From the IMG/VR virus record IMGVR_UViG_3300036864_000076, positions 1 through 37,877 of that record: a stretch of 37,877 bases of DNA; one strand, given 5' to 3'. Shown here piece after piece: positions 15,049 through 24,056 of the stretch. The notes beneath the pieces are model-generated. The model saw nothing but the letters and a program-made list of their open reading frames with translations, ran no database searches and was not told the DNA's origin. The position numbers were made by a program, and so were the translations under genes. The DNA comes from a virus. Each line of letters starts with the position of its first letter. Positions within the stretch are counted from its first letter, which is position 1.

Positions 15049-17909
15049 CGTTCCCCTCTGATCCGCGCGGCGTCACCTTCGAGATGTACCTCAACGGCAC
15101 CTGGGTCGACATCACCGCCGACGTCGACCCGGAGACCGGTCGGGGCCCGGTCCTGGACCGCGACGACATCGTCATCACCTACGGCAGCCCCGACGAGGCC
15201 GGCACCGCGGCGCCGGCAACCTGCAACCTCACCCTGAACGACAGGCTGAAGAAGTACTCGCCCCGCAAAGCCACCAGCCCCTACTACCCCTGGCTGGGCC
15301 AGAACACCCCGGTCCGGGTCGGGATCAAAGGCCTGACCGAGACGGTCGACACGTTCACCCGCACCGTCGCGACCGGGTGGGGAACCTCCGACGAGGGCAT
15401 CGTCTGGTCGGTCGCGGGTGTGGGCGGCACGATCAGCCCGTCCGACCAGTCGGTCAGCGGCGGCAAGGGCCTGCACTCGGTGCCCGCTGCGAGCGCCTAC
15501 CGCAGCAGTCATCTCGCACCGGATGTCGCCGCGGTCGGCCCCGATGACAGCTACCTGAACCCGAACGTTGCGGTCACGGTGTCGGTCCCGTTCACCGATG
15601 TCACCGGGGGCCCGCTCGAACCTGCGAACATCATCCTGCGTGGCCAGTCCAGCTCGGACTACTACCTGGCCCGGGTGACGATCGAGACGAACGAGACGGT
15701 CACGCTGGCGATCCGGCGGGAGACCGCCGGCACGGTAATCGCCGGGCCGGTCACCATCAGCGGCCTGACCCATTCCGCTGGGCAGTCGCTGCGGGTCCGG
15801 TTCCAGGCACTCGGCACGACATTGCGGGCACGGGTGTGGAACGCCGCCGCGGCCGAGCCGGACACGTGGCACCTGTCGACCACGTCCAGCCTGATCAACG
15901 CCTCAGGGTTCGTCGGCGTCCGGTCTGGTATCGGGGCGGGGAACACGAACACGAAGCCGGTCGTGTTCAGCTATGACGAGTTCGAGGGGCCGGCGTTCCG
16001 GTTCACCGGTGAGATCGCGCAGCTGCCGCCCCGGTTCAACGACACGGGCAGCGACAGATGGGTTCCGCTGACCGCGGCGGGGATCCTGCGCCGCATCGGG
16101 CAGGGCTCCCAGCCGGTCGCCAGTGCCCTGAAGGCGTACTACCTGTCCGGCCAGCCGGTCACGTACTGGGCGCTCGACGAAGGCACTGACGCGACCGTCG
16201 GACATCCGACCGCCGGCACCTACATGTCGTCGCTGTTCAAGCGGGTGTACCTGAAAGGCGTCTACACCTTCGGGGACGGGCTCCTCGCCCCGCACCTCGA
16301 CATGGTGATGAGAATCGACGACCTGCAGCCCGCCGCCGGGTACGACTTCCTCGCCGGTGGCTGCGTCGGGTCGCAGGCCACTCCGAACGCATTCGCGTGG
16401 GAGTTCACCTACCGGCATATCCCGGCGACGAACGGCGGCGCCAACAACGTGCCGACCTGGTTCTTCCAGGCCGGTGTCGACGGCACTGCGGTCAACACCC
16501 GCGATGAGTGGCGGCTCATCATCCAGAACGGCAGTGGCGACTTCCAGCTTCAGCTTTGGTTGGACACCAACTTCGCCAACACCGGCGTGACACTCGGCAC
16601 GTCGGCGACGCTGGACGCGGTCACCGACGGGCTGCTCCACCACATCCGGATACAGGCCAACCAGGTCGGCGCCAACGTCGACTTCGCCGTCTACGTCGAC
16701 GGCGTCTCGGTCATCTCCGGCACCCGCAACACGCACACGCTGCGCCGCAGCCAAGACGTCCACGTCCACTACGACCGGTCCACCGGCCAGGACCTGCTGG
16801 CACTCGGCCACATCATCGTGTGGGAGACCACCGCGAACATCCCACCGGTCGCGACCACGGCCGGGCTCGCGCATGGGTTCGCCGGGGAGACCGCAGGCCG
16901 CAGGTTCGAACGGCTCTGCGGTGAGACGGGCACCCCGTTCGCCAGTATCGGCGACCTTGACGACACGCTGATGATGGGCTTGCAATACGAGGACTACTTC
17001 GCGAACCAGCTGACCGAGATCGAAACCACGGACCAGGGCCGCATCTACGAGCCGCGGAGTCGGCGCAGGGTCGGCTACCGGACCCGGACCAGCCTGTACA
17101 ACCAGGCGCCTGCCGCGGTGCTGTCGGTGACAGCGGGCCAGTTGGACGATCCGTTCGAACCGGTCGACGACGACCAGCAGCTCCGCAACGACGTGTTCGC
17201 TCAGCGGCGCAACGGCGGCTCGTACCAGGCGACACTGTTGACGGGCAGGCTGTCGGTGCTCGAGCCGGAGGCGGGTGGTGTCGGCCGGTACAAGGACGAG
17301 GTTCAGGTAAACGTCCAGACAGACGACATGCTGCCGGCGTCGGCCGGGTGGCTGTTGCACCTCGGCACGGTCGACGAGCCCAGGTATCCGCAGATCGCGG
17401 TCGACCTGGCCGGCAACGTGGCCGCGGACCAGGACCTGTCGAACGACGTGCTGAGCATCAAGGTCGGTGACCGGGTCGACATCACCAACCTCGCCGTGCT
17501 CGGCATCGACGATGATGCGTCGGTCATCGTGCTCGGCTACACCGAGACGCTGAACCACCACACGCACCGGATCGTCTTCAACTGCGCGCCAGCATCCCCA
17601 TACGAGGTGAACGAACTTGATGACGGGATCTCACGGATCGACCCCGACGACGGCTCCACCCTGGCGTCCGGGGTGACCAGCACCGCCACATCCCTGTCCG
17701 TGGCCAGCGCCGGGTTCCTGTGGACCACGGCCGGTGGCGACATGCCGATCCCGATCATGGTCGGCGGCGAGGAGATGACTGTCACCGCGATCAGCGGTGC
17801 GAGCTCACCGCAGACGTTCACCGTCACCCGCAGCGTCAACGGCGTGGTGAAGACCCATTCGACCGGTGCCGTGGTCCGCCTCAAGCGGCCTGGCGTCGTG
17901 GCGCTATGA
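15045..17909 (+). CDS. Minor tail protein with LamG/concanavalin-like region
   Basis: Protein of 954 residues coupled by ATGA to the tape measure. The first 120 residues (GVTFEMYLNGTWVDITADVD, GPVLDRDDIVITYG) are a distal-tail-like start common in actinophages. Residues about 110-310 form a first beta-sandwich region (jelly-roll like, with DTFTRTVATGWG opening). Residues about 370-590 form a second lectin-like sandwich with DGLLHHIRIQANQVGANVDF. The C-terminal part resembles tail-tip hub strands and ends in a Ser/Thr-rich beta domain. It likely forms the tail tip and carries sugar-binding modules (inference). Confidence 0.83.
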   Translation: MTFPSDPRGVTFEMYLNGTWVDITADVDPETGRGPVLDRDDIVITYGSPDEAGTAAPATCNLTLNDRLKKYSPRKATSPYYPWLGQNTPVRVGIKGLTETVDTFTRTVATGWGTSDEGIVWSVAGVGGTISPSDQSVSGGKGLHSVPAASAYRSSHLAPDVAAVGPDDSYLNPNVAVTVSVPFTDVTGGPLEPANIILRGQSSSDYYLARVTIETNETVTLAIRRETAGTVIAGPVTISGLTHSAGQSLRVRFQALGTTLRARVWNAAAAEPDTWHLSTTSSLINASGFVGVRSGIGAGNTNTKPVVFSYDEFEGPAFRFTGEIAQLPPRFNDTGSDRWVPLTAAGILRRIGQGSQPVASALKAYYLSGQPVTYWALDEGTDATVGHPTAGTYMSSLFKRVYLKGVYTFGDGLLAPHLDMVMRIDDLQPAAGYDFLAGGCVGSQATPNAFAWEFTYRHIPATNGGANNVPTWFFQAGVDGTAVNTRDEWRLIIQNGSGDFQLQLWLDTNFANTGVTLGTSATLDAVTDGLLHHIRIQANQVGANVDFAVYVDGVSVISGTRNTHTLRRSQDVHVHYDRSTGQDLLALGHIIVWETTANIPPVATTAGLAHGFAGETAGRRFERLCGETGTPFASIGDLDDTLMMGLQYEDYFANQLTEIETTDQGRIYEPRSRRRVGYRTRTSLYNQAPAAVLSVTAGQLDDPFEPVDDDQQLRNDVFAQRRNGGSYQATLLTGRLSVLEPEAGGVGRYKDEVQVNVQTDDMLPASAGWLLHLGTVDEPRYPQIAVDLAGNVAADQDLSNDVLSIKVGDRVDITNLAVLGIDDDASVIVLGYTETLNHHTHRIVFNCAPASPYEVNELDDGISRIDPDDGSTLASGVTSTATSLSVASAGFLWTTAGGDMPIPIMVGGEEMTVTAISGASSPQTFTVTRSVNGVVKTHSTGAVVRLKRPGVVAL

Positions 17910-17919
17910 GGGGACACTG

Positions 17920-18396
17920 ATGGCCTACGCACCGCACAATCCGTGGACTGCCGGAGAGAAGGACGCCGCGGCCAAGCTGCAGACCTTGACGGATGCGTTG
18001 AAGGCGATCGGTGACCCGTGGCAGTCGTGGACCCCGGTGCTCACCTCCAGTGGCACCGCTCCCACCTACAGCAGCAGCGGCACCTACGTCCACGCCGGCC
18101 GCTGGGTCGTGTTCGAGTTCAACATCACGATCACCACCGCGGGTACCGGCAACTACACCATCACTCTCCCGGTGACCGGTCTCAATCTGTTTCCCCGGTC
18201 GTTCGTCATCGCCGGATGCTATGACCAGAGCGCCGGGCTCGTGTATCCGCGGCACGGCGTGTCCACCGGTTCCAACACGGCGTTCGTGCTGAACAACACC
18301 GACTCCACCCGGGTCAGCGCAACCTCGCCGTTCACTTTTGCATCCCCTGACCAGATCGCTGGCTACGGCTCCTACCAGGCGGCGGCGAACCCCTGA
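17920..18396 (+). CDS. Small tail/fibre protein, 158 aa
   Basis: Protein of 158 residues with GAGGGG 8-13 nt upstream of ATG 17920. It has a short N-terminal helix (EKDAAAKLQTLTDALKAIGD) followed by a beta domain starting WQSWTPVLTSSGTAPTYSSS, which is the pattern seen in trimeric tail-fibre head or appendage proteins of actinophages. The Gly/Ser/Thr-rich C terminus fits. Likely an appendage of the tail tip. Confidence 0.7.
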   Translation: MAYAPHNPWTAGEKDAAAKLQTLTDALKAIGDPWQSWTPVLTSSGTAPTYSSSGTYVHAGRWVVFEFNITITTAGTGNYTITLPVTGLNLFPRSFVIAGCYDQSAGLVYPRHGVSTGSNTAFVLNNTDSTRVSATSPFTFASPDQIAGYGSYQAAANP

Positions 18397-18415
18397 TGAC
18401 CGGCCGGGGTGATGA

Positions 18416-18619
18416 GTGAATGGCCTTGAGATTGGTGCGGCGCTCACGGGTCTGGCGGCCTTGGTCACCGCCGTATTCGGGGGCATCGCCGCGCTACGGC
18501 AGGCCGGCCGCGAGGACCGCGCCTACGAGCGGCTGCGGGATCATGACATCGAACGGTTGCTGCGACTCCTGGAGGAACGGGACCGGAAATCGAGAAGTGG
18601 GGTGAACGGTGAACGGTAA
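18416..18619 (+). CDS. Single-span membrane protein, holin candidate
   Basis: Sixty-seven residues from GTG 18416, with GGGGT just upstream. One N-terminal hydrophobic helix ([20 protein letters not shown]) is followed by a strongly charged amphipathic helix ([20 protein letters not shown]). This outline fits small single-span phage holin-like or spanin-like proteins. Its last 11 nt overlap the collagen-like gene. The two-span protein at 20778, next to the endolysin, competes for the holin role. Confidence 0.6.
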   Translation: MNGLEIGAALTGLAALVTAVFGGIAALRQAGREDRAYERLRDHDIERLLRLLEERDRKSRSGVNGER

Positions 18620-19286
18620 CCACGTGCAGCATCGGCGGTGGCCGGCGGTCATCGTCGCCGTCGGGATCGCCTACCTCGCGATCCTCAGCACCGTGACACT
18701 GCTGTACGGGATCTCGCAGCGGGAGGACAAGGAAGCCTCCACCGCAGAGAAGGTCACCCTGGCCGAGCAGGTGAAGAAGGCATGTGATACCGGTGGCGCC
18801 GCGGCGAAGGAGCTCGGCGCCGCATGCGGGAAGGCGCAGGAGATCTCTCAGCGGGGCGAGAGGGGTGAGCCTGGGTCCACGGGCCCGGTCGGGCCGCGAG
18901 GCCCCAGAGGCCCCCAAGGACCGCCGGGCGCGAGGGGTCCAGCGGGTACGACCCCCCCGTGCATGCTGACCTCGTTCCACTGCCAGGGGCAGCCCGGCAA
19001 ACCCGGCCCGACGGGCCCCGCCGGCACTGATGGTGTGGATGGCACGGACGGCACGGACGGGGCCGCCGGTACGACCGGCCCCGAAGGCCCGGCCGGGCCG
19101 CAGGGACCAGAGGGTCCAGCTGGTCCGACCGGCCCGACCGGTGCCGACGGCCGCAGCATCGTCACCGTCACCTGTGACGCCAACCAGCCCATCACCTTCA
19201 CGTTCTCGTACAGCGACGGCACCACCCAGACTGTCAGCTGCGGCGACGGCAACCCACAACCAGCGTCGACGAGCCCGAGCCCCTAG
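18609..19286 (+). CDS. Membrane-anchored collagen-like protein
   Basis: Protein of 225 residues from GTG 18609. Residues about 11-35 are one membrane helix, with basic residues before it, so the rest probably faces outward. Residues 38-80 are helical and charged. Gly-X-Y repeats run from about 83-114 and 127-183 (roughly 30 triplets, with Pro and Thr at X/Y), broken by a [10 protein letters not shown] insert. A beta-like C-terminal tail with two more cysteines follows. Collagen-like repeats are known in phage tail fibres, but a membrane anchor plus collagen stalk next to lysis genes is less common. It could be an envelope-spanning or surface protein, or a fibre with a hydrophobic start. Confidence 0.85.
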   Translation: MNGNHVQHRRWPAVIVAVGIAYLAILSTVTLLYGISQREDKEASTAEKVTLAEQVKKACDTGGAAAKELGAACGKAQEISQRGERGEPGSTGPVGPRGPRGPQGPPGARGPAGTTPPCMLTSFHCQGQPGKPGPTGPAGTDGVDGTDGTDGAAGTTGPEGPAGPQGPEGPAGPTGPTGADGRSIVTVTCDANQPITFTFSYSDGTTQTVSCGDGNPQPASTSPSP

Positions 19287-19294
19287 GAGCCCTC

Positions 19295-19948
19295 ATGCGT
19301 CGAACCCCCAGCACGATCCTGGCTGTGCTCGCCACGGTTCTGTTCGCGATCCAGCCAGCACAGGCCGCCAAGCCGACCGGAACGGGATCAGATTCAACAG
19401 GTGCACCCGAGTCCACGGCTGTCGCCACGCAGACTCTCCCGCTATCAACTGACACGGCTGAGATCGGCCCCTATTGGAATCTCAGGTGGGGCAACGACTC
19501 GAACCCGCCTCACATCTGTGTCAACAACATGTCTCAATTCGCCATGCAAACCGCCACTGAACAGTGGGACTACCAGGCCCACGACCTGTTCCTTGTCTAC
19601 CAAGACACAGACGGCGACTGCCTGTTGTGGAGCGACAACGAACGCATCGACGTCGAAAACGGTTACAACCCCAGCCAGGCATGCGGATACACGTGGTACC
19701 AGTACAACTCCAACAACCAGATCACCCGGATGATTCTCTACCTGAACGCTACGCCGGAGAGAGCAAGCTGCTGGTCGAGCCAGATCCGCAAGAATCACTT
19801 CGCCTCGAAAACACTCGGTCTGGGGCTCGGGAATCGACTGATTACCACCTACTGCCCGTGTGACATCTACGTCATGCGTGCGGAGTCATTCGACTCGATC
19901 TCGTGGGCCCAGCCTGCCGACGGCCGCACCTTCGACTGGTACAACTGA
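19295..19948 (+). CDS. Secreted metzincin-like protein lacking the catalytic zinc motif
   Basis: Protein of 217 residues with a clear signal peptide (MRRTPSTILAVLATVLFAIQ, cleavage after PAQA-like residues near 24). The mature part aligns with the protein at 31609-32139: an ICV segment, a TA/EATEQWD helix, ACG/ACA cysteine, the RMILYLN strand, a CW pair, and near the end CPCDIYVM where the other has CVCVM. The zinc-binding block HExxHxxGxxH is replaced by SKTLGLGLGNR-type residues, so the histidines and glutamate are gone while the Met-turn-like YVM remains. It therefore looks like a non-catalytic relative. It overlaps the endolysin start (TGATG). Confidence 0.75.
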   Translation: MRRTPSTILAVLATVLFAIQPAQAAKPTGTGSDSTGAPESTAVATQTLPLSTDTAEIGPYWNLRWGNDSNPPHICVNNMSQFAMQTATEQWDYQAHDLFLVYQDTDGDCLLWSDNERIDVENGYNPSQACGYTWYQYNSNNQITRMILYLNATPERASCWSSQIRKNHFASKTLGLGLGNRLITTYCPCDIYVMRAESFDSISWAQPADGRTFDWYN

Positions 19949-20781
19949 TGGCTTGGTTCCCCGGCGCGATCCGCAAAGAAGTCACCCGGCACCGCACCCC
20001 GATGAGCCGCTACCGCGGCCACTGCCTCCACATCGCGGTCAGTGAAGGCTCAAGCCTGTTCAACTACTTCAACATCCCCGGCAACCCGACGTCCCACTTC
20101 TACGTCCGGTACACCGGGGTCGTCGAGCAATACGTCGACACCCGGTTCGTGGCACCCGCCCAGGTCGAGGGCAACCCGACGATGATCGGCACCGAGACCC
20201 AGGGCGGCACCACAAACCTGAACACGGTGGGCTGGACCGCCGCGCAGTTGGAGACGATCGCCCGGCTCAACGCATGGCTGCACGAGACCCATGGCGTCCC
20301 CCTCATGGCGATGCACGACTCGCTCCCGTCATCGACCGGCGTTGGCTATCACCGGCTCGGGATCGACCCGTGGCGGGTCGACGGCGGCGAGCACTGGTCG
20401 AACTTCTACGCGAAGGAATGCCCCGGCGACAAGCGCATCGCCGAAGTTGCCGGCACCATCACCCGCGCCATCCAAATCGTCCAAGGAGAACCCGTGGCAC
20501 TCACCCTCGAGGATGCCGATCTGGTCGTTGACCGGCTCCTGGCCCGCAAGCTCAACGACCAGACCGGGTCGGTCAACAACGTGCTCATCACCACGTTCGG
20601 CCGGCTCGGATTCCTCCAGAGCCTGTTCGCGGAAGGCGGCTCGATCGAGACCCAGCTCGACACGATCCAGGCCGCCATCGAGGGCCTGCCTGTCGGGACC
20701 GGTGGCCTGACCGAGGCGCAGGTCCAGGCGGCGTGCGATGCTGCGATCCGCGCCCGCTTCGCCGACGTGGACGGTGCATGA
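19948..20781 (+). CDS. Endolysin, N-acetylmuramoyl-L-alanine amidase (Amidase_2/PGRP type)
   Basis: Protein of 277 residues from ATG 19948. Residues 1-185 fit a zinc amidase: first ligand H28 in CLHIAV, second H135 in GYHRLGIDPWRVDGG, and C158 in ECPGDK. It would cut the amide bond between MurNAc and L-Ala in peptidoglycan at lysis. No signal peptide is present, so release depends on a holin. Residues 190-277 are helical (LEDADLVVDRLLARKLND, LTEAQVQAACDAAIRARF) and may be a wall-binding or oligomerisation part. The first motif, HIAVSE rather than HHT, is somewhat unusual. Confidence 0.85.
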   Translation: MAWFPGAIRKEVTRHRTPMSRYRGHCLHIAVSEGSSLFNYFNIPGNPTSHFYVRYTGVVEQYVDTRFVAPAQVEGNPTMIGTETQGGTTNLNTVGWTAAQLETIARLNAWLHETHGVPLMAMHDSLPSSTGVGYHRLGIDPWRVDGGEHWSNFYAKECPGDKRIAEVAGTITRAIQIVQGEPVALTLEDADLVVDRLLARKLNDQTGSVNNVLITTFGRLGFLQSLFAEGGSIETQLDTIQAAIEGLPVGTGGLTEAQVQAACDAAIRARFADVDGA

Positions 20782-21104
20782 TGACACCCCGCCCCGTCCT
20801 CACCGTCATGAGCATCCTCGCCGGCCTCCAGATCCTCGCCGGCGGCGCTGCTCTCGGTGACGTCGTCGGCGCCAAGACCGCCGGTCTGATCGTCGTCGGC
20901 ATCGCCGCCATCCAGGGCGGGGTGCAGTTCTGGGTCCAGGGCCAGGTCACGCCGATGTCGAACGTGGCCGCGCGCCGGGTCGACGACGGCCGGATCATCC
21001 TCGGCCCGGCCGCCACACCCGTCCTCGCGGGTGACGCGAACGCCGGGGAACCTGCGATCGTGAACCTGAAACCGTCGACATTTCCGGAAGGCTGGACACC
21101 ATGA
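20778..21104 (+). CDS. Holin (two-span), adjacent to endolysin
   Basis: Protein of 108 residues starting at ATG 20778 (or ATG 20781), overlapping the endolysin stop. Two hydrophobic helices near residues 8-27 and 31-50 (VLTVMSILAGLQILAGGAAL, then TAGLIVVGIAAIQGGVQF) are joined by a short turn and followed by a soluble tail. Size, topology and its place right after the amidase make it the best holin candidate. Confidence 0.75.
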   Translation: MMTPRPVLTVMSILAGLQILAGGAALGDVVGAKTAGLIVVGIAAIQGGVQFWVQGQVTPMSNVAARRVDDGRIILGPAATPVLAGDANAGEPAIVNLKPSTFPEGWTP

Positions 21105-21745
21105 CCAACGTCCTCCCCGACGCCACGAAGAACGCTCTGCTTGACTCCGCGGTCGCTGGCGGGCTCCTCACCACCCCGCACCTCAGCCTGCACACCGGGT
21201 TCCCACCGGCCGGCGGCAACGAGGTCACCGGCGGGTCCCCGGCCTACGCCCGGCAGCCGATGGCCTGGTCAGCTGCGTCCGCCGGATCCAAGGCGATGAC
21301 CGGCACCGAGATCTTCGACGTTCCGGCCGGCACCACCGTCCGGGCGATCGCGACGTACGACGCCCTCACCGCGGGGACACAAAAGGCGTGGTCCCCCGCA
21401 GGTGCCTCGGCCCGGATCTCGATCAACGTGCCCGACGCCGCAGCCGTCACCGCCAACACCATCTATTCCGAAGCGCACGGTCTGGCCTCCGGCAACTCGA
21501 TCCTGTTCTGGGCCACCGAGCAGGGCAACGCCGGCCTCCCCGCTGGACTCGCCGAGGACACCGAGTACTTCGTGATCGCTACCGGCCTGACCGCCGACGC
21601 GTTCCAGGTGTCGGCCACCATCGGCGGCGCCGCAGTCGACATCACCGATGAGGGTGTCGGCGACGCCCAGAAGTTCATCCCGGAGACTTACGGCGCGCAG
21701 GGCACCTACACCGCGTCCACGTTCACCGTCTCACTGCCGGGCTGA
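21101..21745 (+). CDS. Phage tail fibre-type protein, 214 aa
   Basis: Protein of 214 residues coupled by ATGA to the holin gene. The opening DATKNALLDSAVAGGLLTTP followed by HLSLHTGFPPAGGNEVTGG is the well-known start of actinophage tail fibre-like proteins. A second beta domain (ISINVPDAAAVTANTIYSEA, then AEDTEYFVIATG) is of a type often found in phage and surface proteins. It probably belongs to the tail tip or host-binding set, although it lies after the lysis genes. Confidence 0.75.
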   Translation: MTNVLPDATKNALLDSAVAGGLLTTPHLSLHTGFPPAGGNEVTGGSPAYARQPMAWSAASAGSKAMTGTEIFDVPAGTTVRAIATYDALTAGTQKAWSPAGASARISINVPDAAAVTANTIYSEAHGLASGNSILFWATEQGNAGLPAGLAEDTEYFVIATGLTADAFQVSATIGGAAVDITDEGVGDAQKFIPETYGAQGTYTASTFTVSLPG

Positions 21746-21759
21746 CAGGAGCATCCACC

Positions 21760-22341
21760 ATGAGCTTCAACACTGGCCAGCAGGTCGAACTCCTCTACAG
21801 CCTGCCCGGACCGATCACGAAGAACACCTGGACGACCATCGCCGCGTACACCGGCGTAGTCGGCACGAACACGGTCTGCTCGATCCCGGCCGGCTGGGCG
21901 ATGAACGAAGGAGTCAATCCGGTCGGCCGCGCCTTGCAACTGAAAGTGATGGGATCGATCGCCAACACTGCGGCGGCAACTTTCGCGAACGCCATCAACA
22001 TCAACCCAACGCCCGGAACCAGCACCGGAAACATCGCAATCAACACCGCGTACACGCCGACTGCTTCGGTCGTTGCTCAATGGGTGATCGAGGCGTGGTT
22101 CACGATCACCGCGTTCGCAACCAGCACGATGACGCTCCAATCCAACGGCACGGTCACCTACGGTACGGCCGCGACCGGCGGCGCGGTTTACACCGCTGCC
22201 CCACAGCAGATCTGGGGTGGCACCTGGACCGGGCTCGACCCGCGCGTCACCCAGTACGTTGAACTGTTCGGCACCTGGTCGGCATCGAACGTTGCGAACC
22301 AGACCGTCGTCCAGCAGATGCTGCTGTCGGGTTTGAACTGA
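21760..22341 (+). CDS. Tail-associated beta-sandwich protein, 193 aa
   Basis: Protein of 193 residues preceded by CAGGAG. It is Thr/Asn/Ala-rich and likely all-beta (WTTIAAYTGVVGTNTVCSIP; GGTWTGLDPRVTQYVELFGT). The pattern resembles capsid-spike or fibre tip beta sandwiches seen in actinophages, but I cannot name a family. Neighbours on both sides are fibre-type proteins, so a receptor-binding or tail-tip role is likely. Confidence 0.62.
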   Translation: MSFNTGQQVELLYSLPGPITKNTWTTIAAYTGVVGTNTVCSIPAGWAMNEGVNPVGRALQLKVMGSIANTAAATFANAININPTPGTSTGNIAINTAYTPTASVVAQWVIEAWFTITAFATSTMTLQSNGTVTYGTAATGGAVYTAAPQQIWGGTWTGLDPRVTQYVELFGTWSASNVANQTVVQQMLLSGLN

Positions 22342-22391
22342 GGTGCTCACCAACCCGAGAGGTATCGCCGCCTAGGCCGGGAGGCTGACCG

Positions 22392-24056
22392 ATGCCGATC
22401 ACCGAGGACGCCAGCGCGCCGGCAGCGGTCACCAGCACCACGAACGTCGCCACCACCGGGTCGTTCACCCCAGCTGCCAACTCACTGATCATCGCGATCG
22501 CCAACGCGGGCAACAACACCGGCGCCGGGACGATCACCTGCCCGGTCACCGACTCGCTCGGCAGCTCGTGGACGCTGCTGAAACGCAGCAACACCGACCC
22601 GGTCAACAGCGCCGGATCGTCCGAGGTGTGGGCGATGGACGCCGGCTCCTCACCATCGGCCCGGACTGTAACCGCGACCGGTACCGGCGGCGCCAACGCG
22701 GTGGGCACATCGCTGTGCGTGAAGGTTCTCACCGGGGCCAACCCGGTCGCATCCGTCCTCGGAGCATCCGCAAACCCCAATGGCGGCAACAACTACACGA
22801 TCGCGCTCACCACCACCACCGCCGGATCGCTCGTCATCGGCGGCCTGTCGCGACTCACCACGAACGTCACGCTGACCGCCAACGGATCAACCACGGCATG
22901 GCAGTCCGTCTCGGACGCAACCAACACCGAGACCTATGGGGCATGGCGAGCGGTTAACCTCACCGGCACACCGGGCGCGGATACCTACGGCTACACGAAC
23001 ACCACAGCCGCGGCCCAGGTCCTGGTTGCCGTCGAACTCCTCGCCGGTGCATCGACAGAGGTCTCACGTCCGTCCGCCCGCCCAGGAAAGACATGGAAAC
23101 GCCGGTTCAAGCATCGGCAGATCCTCGCGGCGGCCCCGGTTGTCGCGGCAGCGGGGGCCATCGGTGACGGTGTTGTCGCCCAGCGGTCCGCCACCGAGTC
23201 CACCGGGGTCAAGGCCATCAGCGGCGCAGGAATGGGCGCACAGCACACCTCCAGCGCCGCGGCCGGAAGCAAGCAGACCGCCGGGGTCGGTGCCGCCACG
23301 CAGCCGGCCGCCACTGGAACGACCGGGGCCAAGAACGCGTCCGGTGGCGCGGCCACCACCCAGGCAACGGCCACAGCATCAACCGGCCGGAAGAACGCGA
23401 CCGCCGCTGGCATCGCGGCACAACGATCGGTTACCTCGAGCACGGGACTGAAGAACGCCGCCGGGGCCGGCAGAGTCGAACAGGGCACTACGACACAGAG
23501 CACCGGGAGCTCCACCACGGTGATCAGTGGCGCCGGGCTCGCCGCGCAGCGAGCGTCGACCGCTTCCACGGGCACTAAGAACGCGTCCGGTGCCGCCGCA
23601 ACCCGGGTCCGGACCTCGACCGCCGGCACCGGCGTGCACGGCGGGATCGGCGCAGGTATGGCCGCCGTGCGTACCGCATCGCGCTCCATCGGGATCCATC
23701 AAGGCACCGGCACCGGGCTTGCAACCGCCCGCGTCAGCAGCCTAAGCACCGGCGTTCACCGCGGCACGGGCACTGCGCTCACCTCATCGCGAAACCAGCT
23801 GCTCGCCACAGGCGCCAAGGCCGCGTCCGGCGTCGCCCGCGTCCCGCAACGCACCACGACCATCAGCCTCGGTGAGCAGATCGCCCCATATTCGCCGCTG
23901 ATCGACCCGGTCACCATCCCCCGCAGCAACGCTGCGGCGGCCGCCGCACGCTCCAACGTTGCCGTAGCAGCAGCAGTCAACTCGGCAGGCGCGACCATAG
24001 ACAGCAACCAGGCGTCGGCCATCCCCCGACCCAACCTCGCGGAGGCCACCCCATGA
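22392..24056 (+). CDS. Fibre-type protein with beta domain and twelve 20-residue repeats
   Basis: Protein of 554 residues after GGGAGG. Residues 1-220 form a beta domain (PITEDASAPAAVTSTTNVAT, SSWTLLKRSNTDPVNSAGSS) like those in other phage tail fibres. A basic stretch KTWKRRFKHR at about 233-242 precedes a hydrophobic run AAAPVVAAAG. Residues 258-499 are twelve imperfect repeats of about 20 residues. A short Ala/Asn-rich tail closes the protein. It may be an elongated shaft or wall-binding protein. The gene couples by ATGA to the next. Confidence 0.72.
   Translation: MPITEDASAPAAVTSTTNVATTGSFTPAANSLIIAIANAGNNTGAGTITCPVTDSLGSSWTLLKRSNTDPVNSAGSSEVWAMDAGSSPSARTVTATGTGGANAVGTSLCVKVLTGANPVASVLGASANPNGGNNYTIALTTTTAGSLVIGGLSRLTTNVTLTANGSTTAWQSVSDATNTETYGAWRAVNLTGTPGADTYGYTNTTAAAQVLVAVELLAGASTEVSRPSARPGKTWKRRFKHRQILAAAPVVAAAGAIGDGVVAQRSATESTGVKAISGAGMGAQHTSSAAAGSKQTAGVGAATQPAATGTTGAKNASGGAATTQATATASTGRKNATAAGIAAQRSVTSSTGLKNAAGAGRVEQGTTTQSTGSSTTVISGAGLAAQRASTASTGTKNASGAAATRVRTSTAGTGVHGGIGAGMAAVRTASRSIGIHQGTGTGLATARVSSLSTGVHRGTGTALTSSRNQLLATGAKAASGVARVPQRTTTISLGEQIAPYSPLIDPVTIPRSNAAAAAARSNVAVAAAVNSAGATIDSNQASAIPRPNLAEATP
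23163..23888 (+). repeat. Twelve tandem 60-nt (20-residue) imperfect repeats in the fibre-type gene
   Basis: The translated repeats follow roughly G-A-G-x-A-A-Q-R-x-x-T-x-S-T-G-x-K-N-A-S, each 20 residues (one is 22). Copies differ by many substitutions, so this is an old or selected repeat rather than a fresh expansion. Copy number could vary between relatives. Confidence 0.8.

Noticed and set aside
15903-17567. Minus-strand frame of 554 codons opposite the minor tail protein
   Set aside because: Val/Arg/Asp-rich antisense shadow with no motif.
18420-18605. Alternative Arg-rich frame overlapping the membrane gene at 18416
   Set aside because: Composition is a frame-shifted shadow; the 18416 frame has a coherent membrane helix and amphipathic helix.
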